NCBI GenBank assembly: GCA_002254845.1
Contig: NKPT01000002.1
Location: 62,001-126,000, forward strand
Source of the DNA: Chloracidobacterium sp. CP2_5A
GTDB taxonomy: Bacteria; Acidobacteriota; Blastocatellia; Chloracidobacteriales; Chloracidobacteriaceae
Reading direction: 5' to 3'
DNA length: 64,000 nt
A program made the position numbers and the translations under genes. How positions within the stretch are numbered: position 1 is the stretch's first letter; the number at the start of each line of letters is the position of its first letter. The notes under the pieces are model-generated. The model worked only from the letters and a program-made list of their open reading frames with translations. It was not told where the DNA came from and made no database searches. Below are positions 7,528 through 15,294 of the stretch, in pieces.

Positions 7528-9825
7528 ATGATTGACTTTGGCGATTTCGCAGACCGATTTTCAGAGAGCGGACAGCGCGTTATGCGCCGCGCCTATGAGG
7601 AATCGAAGACCCGCGAGCATAACTTTCTTGCGCCAGAACATATTTTTCTCGCCCTGACGGAAGTCGAGCGTCCGCTCATTAATGAGATCATGCAGAGTCT
7701 CAATCTCGACCCGCAGGCCATTCGCAACGCGCTGGACGGGCGGCTGTCCATTCAGCGGCAGTTTGTCGGGAAGCGCATGAAGCTCCACGATGCCACGCGC
7801 GACATCCTCAACAAGGCCATGCGTCGCGCCCGGCAGAGCGGGCGGCAGGCGATTGACTCGACCGACCTGCTGATTTCGCTATTTCAAGACGAGGACGGAG
7901 TGACGGCGTCAGTGCTGAAGCAGTTTGGAGCCGACCCGCAGGATGTCATTGAGCGCGTCGGCTCGCGGCTCAAGTCCCGCGAGGAGCGCGAGGCGCGCAT
8001 TAGCCGCAAGTTCGAGCTGCCGCCTTACATCAAGCACTTCGGAACGAGCCTCAACAAGCTGGCGCGCGACGGCAAGCTGCCGCCGGTCATCGGTCGGGAG
8101 CGCGAAATCCAGCAGATGATCGAGATTCTCTGCCACCGCGAGCGGGCCAACTCGCCCATCCTCATCGGCGAGCCGGGCGTCGGGAAAACGGCGGTGGTCG
8201 AGGGCCTTGCCCAGCTTATCGAGCTGGAGCCGGACCGCGTGCCGCGTCGCCTCCGCAACGCGCACATCGTCTCGATGCAGATTTCCAATGTCGTCGCCGG
8301 CACGATGCTGCGCGGCATGTTCGAGGAGCGCATTCAGGGCGTCATCAACGAAGTCAAGGAGCGCGAAAACCTCATTCTGTTCATTGACGAGGTCCACACA
8401 ATCATTGGGGCCGGCTCGGCGATGGGCGCGGCGGCCGATGCCGCCAACATGTTCAAGTCGGCGCTCGGCCGCGGCGAGTTGCGCATCATCGGAGCCACGA
8501 CCACGACGGAATACAAGGAATACATTGCCGAGGACGAAGCCCTTGCGCGGCGCTTCCGCACCGTGGTCATTGCCGAGCCAAGCGTGGAAGACACCCGCAA
8601 GATTCTCCGCGGCATTCGTCCGCGCCTGGAGCAAAACTACTCCGTGCAGATTTCCGACGAAGCCCTTGAAACAGCGCTGGAAATGGCGCCGCGCTACATT
8701 CGCAGCCTGCACATGCCCGACAAGGTGATCGGGTGGCTTGACACGGCGTCGGTCAAGGTCGAGATCAACCAGCCGGAAGACCCGATGGTGCTCAAGCATC
8801 ACGTCATTGACGTGATCGCGCAGGAATCGCGCATTCCGCACGACATGATTTTCCGCGAAACGACCGAGCGGTTCGCCAACATGGAGGAAGAGTTAGGCAA
8901 GCGCGTGATTGGTCAGCGCGAGGCGGTGGAAAGCGTGGCGCGGCGCCTGCGCCTCAACAAGGGACCGCTCAAGGAGAACTTCTACAAGCCGGATGGCGTG
9001 CTGCTGTTTCTGGGTCCGACCGGCGTCGGCAAGACGGAGCTGGCGAAGTCGGTCGCCGAGTTTATGTTCGGCGACGAGCAGAAGATGATTCGAATTGACA
9101 TGTCAGAGTACCAGGATGGCGTTGTGGCGGTTGAGAAGCTTATCGGCATGCCGCGCGGCATCGTTGGCTCGGAGCGCGGCGGCATCCTGACCGAGCGCCT
9201 GCGCGACAATCCCTACACGGTGCTCCTGCTTGACGAAATTGAAAAGGCGTCGCCCTACTTGCTGAACCTGTTCCTGCAGGCCTTTGACGAAGGATGGCTG
9301 ACGGATGGGCGCGGCAAAAAAGTCTATCTGTCCGACGCGATCATCATCATGACCTCGAACCTTGGCAGCGAGAACTTCAAGAAGTACATGAAGCCGCTTG
9401 GCTTTGGCGCGAAGTCGCTTGGCGATATGAAGGAAATCAAGGGCGAGGTGATGAAGGCGGCCGAAACGCGCTTCTCGCCGGAGTTTCGCAACCGCATTGA
9501 TGAAGTCGTCGTTTTCTCGCCGCTGACGCAGGACGAAGTGCGCCAGATAGCGGTGCTTTACCTGAAGAAGATCGAGCGGCAAATGACCAAATTCGGCAAG
9601 TCGCTGCATGTGACGGAAGCCGCCATTGACCAGCTTGTGCAGCAGGGCTTTAGCCCGGCCTACGGCGCGCGCTTCCTGAAGCGGACGATTGATGAAAAGG
9701 TCAAGCTGCCGATTACGCTTCAGTGGAATGCGTCCAGCCGCTTTGCCGTGGACGCCCGCGATGGGCAGGTTGTCGTGACGGAAGAGCGTCCCGAAACGGC
9801 GCCGGCGGCCTTCTCGGTCAACTAA
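7528..9825 (+). CDS. ClpC/ClpA-like two-ring AAA+ unfoldase with altered pore loops
   Basis: A 765-residue class I Clp ATPase. A Clp N-domain (1-145) is followed by AAA1 with GEPGVGKT (~214), Walker B LILFIDEVH and arginine finger LARRF, then AAA2 with GPTGVGKT (~496), LLLDEIEKA and sensor-2 YGARFLKR. There is no ClpB coiled coil and hardly any ClpC/UVR middle insert, giving ClpA-like length. After Walker B of AAA2 a segment with LGFGAKS (~625) sits where ClpC/ClpA carry the ClpP-docking loop, so it probably feeds a ClpP peptidase. Oddly, the substrate-gripping tyrosine is missing in both pores: AAA1 reads TMLRG instead of KYRG and AAA2 reads RGIVG instead of GYVG, while ClpB in this window is canonical. 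It ends at a strong terminator. Confidence 0.9.
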   Translation: MIDFGDFADRFSESGQRVMRRAYEESKTREHNFLAPEHIFLALTEVERPLINEIMQSLNLDPQAIRNALDGRLSIQRQFVGKRMKLHDATRDILNKAMRRARQSGRQAIDSTDLLISLFQDEDGVTASVLKQFGADPQDVIERVGSRLKSREEREARISRKFELPPYIKHFGTSLNKLARDGKLPPVIGREREIQQMIEILCHRERANSPILIGEPGVGKTAVVEGLAQLIELEPDRVPRRLRNAHIVSMQISNVVAGTMLRGMFEERIQGVINEVKERENLILFIDEVHTIIGAGSAMGAAADAANMFKSALGRGELRIIGATTTTEYKEYIAEDEALARRFRTVVIAEPSVEDTRKILRGIRPRLEQNYSVQISDEALETALEMAPRYIRSLHMPDKVIGWLDTASVKVEINQPEDPMVLKHHVIDVIAQESRIPHDMIFRETTERFANMEEELGKRVIGQREAVESVARRLRLNKGPLKENFYKPDGVLLFLGPTGVGKTELAKSVAEFMFGDEQKMIRIDMSEYQDGVVAVEKLIGMPRGIVGSERGGILTERLRDNPYTVLLLDEIEKASPYLLNLFLQAFDEGWLTDGRGKKVYLSDAIIIMTSNLGSENFKKYMKPLGFGAKSLGDMKEIKGEVMKAAETRFSPEFRNRIDEVVVFSPLTQDEVRQIAVLYLKKIERQMTKFGKSLHVTEAAIDQLVQQGFSPAYGARFLKRTIDEKVKLPITLQWNASSRFAVDARDGQVVVTEERPETAPAAFSVN

Positions 9826-9836
9826 CCCCCATCAGT

Positions 9837-9858
9837 CCTTACGCGAACCTTACGCGAA
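9837..9858. repeat. 11-bp tandem duplication after the clpC-like gene
   Basis: Two perfect adjacent copies of CCTTACGCGAA, starting 12 bp after the stop codon and running into the terminator stem. Confidence 0.9.
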
Positions 9859-9890
9859 AGACGCCGGGGGGATTCCCCCCCGGCGTCTTT
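9857..9890. terminator. Bidirectional rho-independent terminator
   Basis: Two 15-base complementary arms (9857-9871 and 9876-9890) enclose a 4-base loop ATTC; the stem is AAAGACGCC plus six G and its complement, ending in CTTT. It lies between the convergent clpC-like and argD-type genes, and the flanking A and T runs allow it to work on both strands. Confidence 0.9.
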
Positions 9891-9908
9891 ATGCCTGGAA
9901 CGCTCGCT

Positions 9909-11138
9909 TTACGCGCAAAGAGCCTCGCTCAGCGTGGCGACTGCAAAGGCGATATCGTCTTCGGTCAGTATGAGTGGCGGCAACAGGCGGATCACATTCG
10001 CTCCGGCGTTGAGAGCCAGCAATCCGCGCGCTTGGGCCGCCGCGATGTAGGGCGCGGCTGGCTCCGTCAGCTCGATGCCGATCATAAAGCCGCGTCCGCG
10101 CAGGTCTCGAATTCGCTCGCTCGGGATGGCTCTGAGCCGCTCGAAAAACAGCGCGCTGCGGCGCGCGACCTGCTCGGGAATGCGCTCTTCCTTGATGACC
10201 CGCAGGGTCGCGCGGGCAGCGGCGCACGCCAGCGGCGCGCCGCCGAAGGTTGTGCCGTGCTGTCCGGGGGAAGGCTTGATGACGCGCTCGCCGAGCGCGA
10301 CCGCGCCCATCGGGAAGCCGCTCGCCATGCCCTTGGCCATTGTCAGGATGTCCGGCTGGAGGCTAACGCCCTCGCAGGCGAAGAAGGCGCCAGTTCGCCC
10401 AAAGCCCGATTGCACCTCATCCGCGATGAGCAGCGCGCCGCGCTCGCGGCAAAGGCGCTGCGCCGCCTGAAGGAATTCAGCCGCGCCGGGACGAACGCCC
10501 CCCTCGCCCTGGATGACTTCCAAAATGACGGCCCCAACTTCATCCGTCACGGCGGCTTCAAGCGCCGCTTCGTCGTTGTAGGGGATGTATTTGAAGCCGG
10601 GCAGCAGCGGCTCGAACGGCTCGCGGTATTTCGGCTCCCAAGTCGCCGCAAGCGCCCCAGCCGTGCGCCCATGAAAGCCTCGCATCGCCGCGACAACGCC
10701 ATGGCGGCCGGTGGTCAGGCGGGCGAACTTGAGCGCCGCCTCGTTGGCTTCCGCGCCGGAATTGCAGAAGAACAGGCGCGTTAGCCCGGGCGGCAGAATT
10801 TCCGCCATCTCGGCGTAGAGCTGAGCGCGCTGGTCGTTCCCAAATGAGCCGGAGCAGGCGATGAGCGTCGCCGCCTGCCGACTGATGGCTTCGACGACGG
10901 CCGGATGGCAGTGACCAAGGCTGGCCACGCCATAGGCCGCCGTGCAGTCAAGGTAGCGCCGCCCTTCAGCGTCCCAAACGTGAGCCCCTTCGCCACGGGT
11001 CAGGGTAATCCCGCGCGGGACATACAGCCCCAGGCCGCGCTCCGCCTCAAGCCTGGCCCAATCAGCCGGCGCCCGGCCCGTCGCAGGCGCGTGGGCGGCG
11101 GCTTGGGCGCCGGGCTGACCGGTCCCGCGCTCAAGCAT
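9909..11138 (-). CDS. argD: Class III PLP aminotransferase, acetylornithine (ArgD/LysJ) type
   Basis: Transfers the amino group between glutamate and N-acetylornithine (arginine synthesis), or the related diaminopimelate or LysW-bound substrates. The 409-residue product has the PLP-phosphate loop NSGAEANEAALKFAR, aromatic-stacking GFHGRTAGAL, EVIQGEGGV, Asp in LLIADEVQSGFGRTG and the Schiff-base lysine in TMAKGMASGFPMGA; HGTTFGGAPLACAAA completes the dimer site. ATG 11138 gives an 8-nt overlap with the end of the upstream response regulator and has GAGGG 4 nt before it; in-frame ATG 11162 and TTG 11168 are alternatives. No other arginine gene is nearby, so the exact substrate is open. Confidence 0.88.
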   Translation of the reverse strand: MLERGTGQPGAQAAAHAPATGRAPADWARLEAERGLGLYVPRGITLTRGEGAHVWDAEGRRYLDCTAAYGVASLGHCHPAVVEAISRQAATLIACSGSFGNDQRAQLYAEMAEILPPGLTRLFFCNSGAEANEAALKFARLTTGRHGVVAAMRGFHGRTAGALAATWEPKYREPFEPLLPGFKYIPYNDEAALEAAVTDEVGAVILEVIQGEGGVRPGAAEFLQAAQRLCRERGALLIADEVQSGFGRTGAFFACEGVSLQPDILTMAKGMASGFPMGAVALGERVIKPSPGQHGTTFGGAPLACAAARATLRVIKEERIPEQVARRSALFFERLRAIPSERIRDLRGRGFMIGIELTEPAAPYIAAAQARGLLALNAGANVIRLLPPLILTEDDIAFAVATLSEALCA

Positions 11139-13317
11139 TTGGCCCTCGGTGGCCGTTGCCATTGGCAAGCCGCTTCTTGATGATAAGCTCGGCTAAGTCG
11201 GGCACCACTTCCCAGGCGATTTCGCGCACGACGCGATCGGACATTTCGGCCACGACGCGACGCACGATGTCATCCACCAGGGCCGGCGGCAAGGTGAAGC
11301 TAGACCAATCCGCCAGCGGCGGGGAGGGATCGGCGGCAGCTTCCGCGACCGGCGACGTCTCCGCTGCGGAGGGTATCGGCTGTGTCAAGTCTTCAGATCC
11401 CTCGTATGCCGCGCGCGCGGTTGTCGCTTCGGCCTCGCCAGCCGGCGTCTCCGCGATTGGCGCAAAGGGCGGGAGCGTCGTCGCCTCAAGGGGCGCCGGC
11501 GCGAACGCCGGCGCGTTGACATCCGCTACAGCGGTCAGGTTGGCTGGGGGGGAGGCGTCCGGCAGTCTGTCCGCCAGGGAAACCGGCGTTTCTGGAATGA
11601 GCTTGGCGCTCGTTTCTGTCGGCGCGGACAAGTTGACGGGCGCGGCCGCTGGGAGCGGCGCTGGGGTAAAGAGCGGAGCCGCGGCTTCTTCCGGCGTCGC
11701 TGGCGCAAAGTCCGTAGTCGGGGTTTCCGCTTCGCCGCCGTCCGCCGGTTCTCCTGGCGAGACAACCGCGACTTCAACCGGCACAGGCGGGGCGTCCGCT
11801 TCGGAAACCGAGAGCGCTGGCGCGTCCGCGATCGCTTCGCGCTGCCGCTCGCGGATAGCGCGCAACTCATCCGGGAGCAGGTCGGTGCCGCGAGTCGGCG
11901 GCTCGTCTTCCATGACGACCTCGAACGTCGGCGGCGCGGGCGGTGGCTTCGGCGCGTCCGCGACCATTGCCAATGGCGGCTGACTTTCGAGCCCGGGTTG
12001 GGGCGCGCTTTCGCTCGCGCTTGGCGGCGGCTCGGTCGCGGGCGGCGGCGAAACCAGTCCGGACAGAAAGTCGGGCGGCGGAATCGGCTCGTTCCTCAAA
12101 TCCCCGGTCGGCGCGGCCTCGAGCGGCGCTGTGACCGGGCTAAGCGACGATGTCTCAGCCTGCGCCTCAAGCGCGGCTGTGATAGGCGGCGCCGGTGGCT
12201 CAGGCGGCGCAATCGCCTCCGGCTCGGCTGCCGAAACTTCAGTCGCGGCAACTTCAGCCGCGGCAACTTCAGCCGCGACCGGCGGCTCATCTGCCGCAGC
12301 TTGTGTTGCCGTGACAGCCGTCTCCTCCGGCGCGACCAAAGGCGGCGCTTCGGCAACTTCAGGCGCGACGGTCGGCGGCGTGAGCGCCGCGACAAGCTTG
12401 TTGGCCAGCGGCGTCGCAGCGGCCGGCAGGGGCATATCCTCCAGCTCCAGCGGCGACTCCATATCAACCGCGACTGGCTCAACCGCGACTGGCGCGGCGG
12501 GCGGCGGGGCGGCGAGCAGCTCCGGCAGCTCGGATGGGTCAAGCTTGGCCGTGGTCGTCCCAAAGTCTGGCGGGGACATCTGTGAAAAGGTGGGCCGCTG
12601 GATCGGCATGGAAAGCGTCTTGGGCGGCTCTGGATAGCTGAGCACGGGCGGCGCTTGGTCAGCTGGCGGAAGGTCCAGAATAAAATCCGGGGCGTCGGCC
12701 GCGGCTGGCGGCGGCGCGTCCAGCGGCAGCAGGGGGTCAAGGTCCGGGAGTCGCCCGTCATCCAGCATCGAGGGCGAAACCTTGATGGTTGGGGGCGGCG
12801 CCTCTGGAAGCGGGTCGGGCGGAGGTCCGCCAAAATGAAACCTGGGCAGGCTGCTCGCCGAAGGCTCTTTGGTCGCGGCGGGCGGAGGGACTGATCCAAA
12901 CGCCTGTGTTTGCATTACAAACGCAGGCGGCGCGGCCGGCTTCGGGGCGGCGCGCTCCAGCGTGGCTCGCACCAGCGAGACAAACTCTTGCTCCGCAATC
13001 GGCTTGACGATATGCCCGTCCGCCTTGACGCGCTTCGCTTCCTTCTCGTCATAAGGCTCAAATTTGCCGGTCAGAAGCAAAACCGGGATATGCTTGAAAT
13101 CGGGATGCTGCTTGACGTATTCGCACACCTCGTAGCCCGTGCGCCCCGGCATGAAGACATCCGCCAGGACAAGATCGGGCTGTATGGCGGAAAGACGCGA
13201 AACCGCCATTTCGCCATTGCTCATTGTGACAACGTCGATTTCACATTTTTCAAGGTAGAGCCCAAACATCTTTTGAATGCTCAAGCTGTCATCCGCCAGC
13301 AAGACTTTACGACGCAT
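11131..13317 (-). CDS. Response regulator with receiver domain, long Pro/Ala-rich linker and C-terminal helical module
   Basis: A 728-residue protein. The receiver domain (1-125) has LLADDS, phospho-acceptor Asp in LVLADVFMPGRTG, Thr in LLLTGKFEP and Lys in HIVKPI. Residues ~140-665 are low-complexity, rich in Pro, Ala and Glu, with local repeats. The last ~60 residues (ALVDDIVRRVVAEMSDRVVREIAWEVVPDLAELIIKKRL) form an amphipathic helical module seen at the ends of similar regulators in deltaproteobacteria and Acidobacteria. There is no DNA-binding domain, so the output is probably protein-protein, as in FrzS/PilG-like motility or polarity proteins (inference). ATG 13317 was chosen because the receiver fold starts there. 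It is translationally coupled to argD and divergent from the HD gene. Confidence 0.85.
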   Translation of the reverse strand: MRRKVLLADDSLSIQKMFGLYLEKCEIDVVTMSNGEMAVSRLSAIQPDLVLADVFMPGRTGYEVCEYVKQHPDFKHIPVLLLTGKFEPYDEKEAKRVKADGHIVKPIAEQEFVSLVRATLERAAPKPAAPPAFVMQTQAFGSVPPPAATKEPSASSLPRFHFGGPPPDPLPEAPPPTIKVSPSMLDDGRLPDLDPLLPLDAPPPAAADAPDFILDLPPADQAPPVLSYPEPPKTLSMPIQRPTFSQMSPPDFGTTTAKLDPSELPELLAAPPPAAPVAVEPVAVDMESPLELEDMPLPAAATPLANKLVAALTPPTVAPEVAEAPPLVAPEETAVTATQAAADEPPVAAEVAAAEVAATEVSAAEPEAIAPPEPPAPPITAALEAQAETSSLSPVTAPLEAAPTGDLRNEPIPPPDFLSGLVSPPPATEPPPSASESAPQPGLESQPPLAMVADAPKPPPAPPTFEVVMEDEPPTRGTDLLPDELRAIRERQREAIADAPALSVSEADAPPVPVEVAVVSPGEPADGGEAETPTTDFAPATPEEAAAPLFTPAPLPAAAPVNLSAPTETSAKLIPETPVSLADRLPDASPPANLTAVADVNAPAFAPAPLEATTLPPFAPIAETPAGEAEATTARAAYEGSEDLTQPIPSAAETSPVAEAAADPSPPLADWSSFTLPPALVDDIVRRVVAEMSDRVVREIAWEVVPDLAELIIKKRLANGNGHRGPNA
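12233..12277. repeat. 15-bp minisatellite (three copies) within the response-regulator linker
   Basis: Three adjacent 15-bp units, the last two identical (GCAACTTCAGCCGCG), encode a repeated AAEVA/ATEVS pentapeptide in the linker. The length is a multiple of three, so copy-number change keeps the frame. Confidence 0.9.
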
Positions 13318-14857
13318 TAGCCGCTTCTCTCCCTTCACAGCGAGGACTGGTGTCGGTTTTGAATACGAAGCAGAAAGCGAGCGAAAATTAACACCCTTGT
13401 CGAAGCCTGTCAAAAACTTCACTGCGCGACCGCGACCCGGCGGGCGACGGGCGGCTTGCCCGCCCGCCCGCCCCGTCCGGCCGGGCAAGATCATCCGCGA
13501 CGCCATTCATGGCGACATGGCGTTTTCAGCCGACGAGGCGCGCCTGCTTGATACCCGCGCCGTGCAGCGCCTGCGCGGCATCAAGCAGCTTGGCCTCAGT
13601 TATTTAGTTTATCCGTCAGCGGTTCACGGGCGCTTTGAGCACGCGCTGGGCGCGTGCCATCTGGCTGGAAAAATTATCGAAAGCCTTGACCAAAAAGGCG
13701 TCTATCGCTTCTCTGAGGCTGACCGGCGGCTCATTCGCGCCGTGACGCTCCTGCACGACATTACCCACGTTCCCTTCGGTCACACCTTCGAGGACGAGCG
13801 GCGGATCGCCCCGCGTCACGATGCCGACCCGGCTCGACTTGACGCCATTCTGGCGGACGATCTCGGCGACGAGTTAGCCCGGCAGGGCTTGCTCGACCCG
13901 GTTCGCGAGCATCTTGCCGGCGGCGTTTCGACGGTGGCGAAAAACGCCGCCGAGGGGCAATTTATCCGCGATATTTTTGCCGGAACAATTTGCGCTGACC
14001 TGCTGGATTATCTTCGCCGCGATGCGCGCTTCTGCGGGCTGACGATTGACTACGATGACCGTATTTTTTCGCTCTTCACGCGCTTGGGCGGGCGGCTCGC
14101 GCTCGATCTCCAGCGGCACGGGCTGTTTCGTCACGACGCCCTTTCGGAGGTCGTCCAGGTCCTGCGCATGCGCTACCTGCTGACCGAGCGGGTGTATTTT
14201 CATCACGCGAAGATTGCGGCCGGGGCCATGCTTTCCAAGGCGCTCGAGCTGGCGATGGCCGCCGAGCGCTTTCGCTATGACGATCTCGCTCGGCTGCGGG
14301 ACGACGCTTTCTTACACGTGCTCCGCGAGCGGACGGCCGCGCTTCCCAGCGCGCAGCGACTGCTCGCCGCGCTGGATGCCCGCCAGCTCTATAAGCCGGT
14401 TTTCCTGGCCTCGCGCGACGGGTTGGATGACGCCTGCTTACTCGAGCTCAAGCAGCGGTTTTACGAAAACCGGGAAGGCGCGCGCGAGCGGCTGGAAGCC
14501 GAGCTGTGCGCCGCCACAGGCGCGCCAGAGGGGAGCGTTATCGTCTACTGCCCCTCGCCGGACATGTCGCTCAAGGAAGCGAATGTCGCCGTCCGCCTGT
14601 CGGAAACTCGCTCCGAGCCGCTTTCGGCCCTGCGGCACGCCGAGATTGAAACGCTGTTGATGCGTCATCGCCAGCTCTGGCGGCTGGTAGTGTTGGCGCC
14701 GCCCAGTTTCGGACGGCGCGACGCGAAAATTCGTCGCGCCTTAGTGCAGCTCTGCGAAGAGCGATTAGGCTTGCCCGACCTGCGCTCGTCGCCCGGCGCT
14801 GGGCAACGGTCGCTCGCGTTTTTTCCAGCGTGGACCGAGCGCCGGGCAGAGAAGTAG
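13277..14857 (+). CDS. HD-domain phosphohydrolase (dNTPase-like)
   Basis: Metal-dependent phosphohydrolase of the dGTPase/SAMHD1-like group. KIIRDAIHGDMAFS opens the conserved part. GRFEHALGACHLA supplies the first His, LLHDITHVPFGHTFEDE the HD pair plus a further His, and ADLLDYLRRDARF the last Asp. The start is uncertain: ATG 13277 would overlap the divergent regulator by 41 bp and add ~70 unconserved residues; TTG 13397 is a plausible alternative; ATG 13517 would remove the conserved IRDAIHGD motif. The C-terminal third (to residue 526) is typical of these longer proteins. The substrate is unproven; dNTP hydrolysis is the family expectation. Confidence 0.85.
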   Translation: MLKLSSASKTLRRISRFSPFTARTGVGFEYEAESERKLTPLSKPVKNFTARPRPGGRRAACPPARPVRPGKIIRDAIHGDMAFSADEARLLDTRAVQRLRGIKQLGLSYLVYPSAVHGRFEHALGACHLAGKIIESLDQKGVYRFSEADRRLIRAVTLLHDITHVPFGHTFEDERRIAPRHDADPARLDAILADDLGDELARQGLLDPVREHLAGGVSTVAKNAAEGQFIRDIFAGTICADLLDYLRRDARFCGLTIDYDDRIFSLFTRLGGRLALDLQRHGLFRHDALSEVVQVLRMRYLLTERVYFHHAKIAAGAMLSKALELAMAAERFRYDDLARLRDDAFLHVLRERTAALPSAQRLLAALDARQLYKPVFLASRDGLDDACLLELKQRFYENREGARERLEAELCAATGAPEGSVIVYCPSPDMSLKEANVAVRLSETRSEPLSALRHAEIETLLMRHRQLWRLVVLAPPSFGRRDAKIRRALVQLCEERLGLPDLRSSPGAGQRSLAFFPAWTERRAEK

Positions 14858-14908
14858 CGAGTTCCTGATGCAGGATCCATCGCTGGCCAAGTCAGCGTGG
14901 CGGTCACA

Positions 14909-14936
14909 TTGACAAGCCAGCCTTTCGCCCTATAAT
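14909..14936 (+). promoter_or_regulatory. Consensus sigma-70 promoter of rpmF-plsX
   Basis: TTGACA (14909-14914), a 16-nt spacer and TATAAT (14931-14936), both perfect matches to consensus. The predicted start is ~14943, giving a leader of about 47 nt before rpmF. Confidence 0.88.
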
Positions 14937-14989
14937 CCTGCGTTTTTGCATTTCCGTCGAAAGCTGTTGAAAGGCGGTCAAGAAACCCC

Positions 14990-15184
14990 ATGCCGAATCC
15001 GAAACGACGCCACTCTTCATCGCGGCGCGGCAAGCGCCGCGCTCACGACGCTCTGCCCGCCCCCACCATCGTGCGCTGTCAGAACTGTGGCGCGCCCCGG
15101 CTGCCGCACCGCGTATGCGGCGAGTGCGGCTATTATCGCGGCCGCCAAGTGATGACCATTCGCCGCAAGGGCGCTGAAGAGTAG
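14990..15184 (+). CDS. rpmF: 50S ribosomal protein L32
   Basis: A 64-residue basic protein beginning MPNPKRRHSSSRRGKRRAHDAL, the usual L32 start, followed by a zinc ribbon with C-x2-C (CQNC) and C-x2-C (CGEC). All four cysteines are kept, so this is the zinc-binding C+ form. It binds 23S rRNA in the large subunit. It lies directly upstream of plsX, the rpmF-plsX order found across many bacteria, linking ribosome and membrane synthesis. A consensus promoter precedes it. Confidence 0.95.
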   Translation: MPNPKRRHSSSRRGKRRAHDALPAPTIVRCQNCGAPRLPHRVCGECGYYRGRQVMTIRRKGAEE

Positions 15185-15248
15185 AGCTAGCTGAAGCGTA
15201 GAGCTGAAGGCTTCACGAGCGCGGAAGCCAGAACGCTGACTTTCCGGG

Positions 15249-15278
15249 AGCGGGCAAGCGGCGCGCCGCTTGCCCGCT
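15249..15278. promoter_or_regulatory. 30-bp perfect palindrome between rpmF and plsX
   Basis: Two 15-base halves that are exact reverse complements (the left begins AGCGGGCAAGC), giving a 13-bp GC-rich stem with a 4-nt loop. No T-run follows, so a classic terminator is unlikely. It ends 16 nt before the plsX ATG, which has no good Shine-Dalgarno sequence. An attenuator, RNA-processing site or translation-control hairpin is possible. Confidence 0.7.
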
Positions 15279-15294
15279 GATTGGCAAGACTGCC

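Noticed and set aside
15181-15212. Imperfect repeat of TAGAGCT...GAAG after rpmF
   Set aside because: The copies differ by an insertion and several bases; it may be a decayed duplication, but the match is too weak to list with the others.
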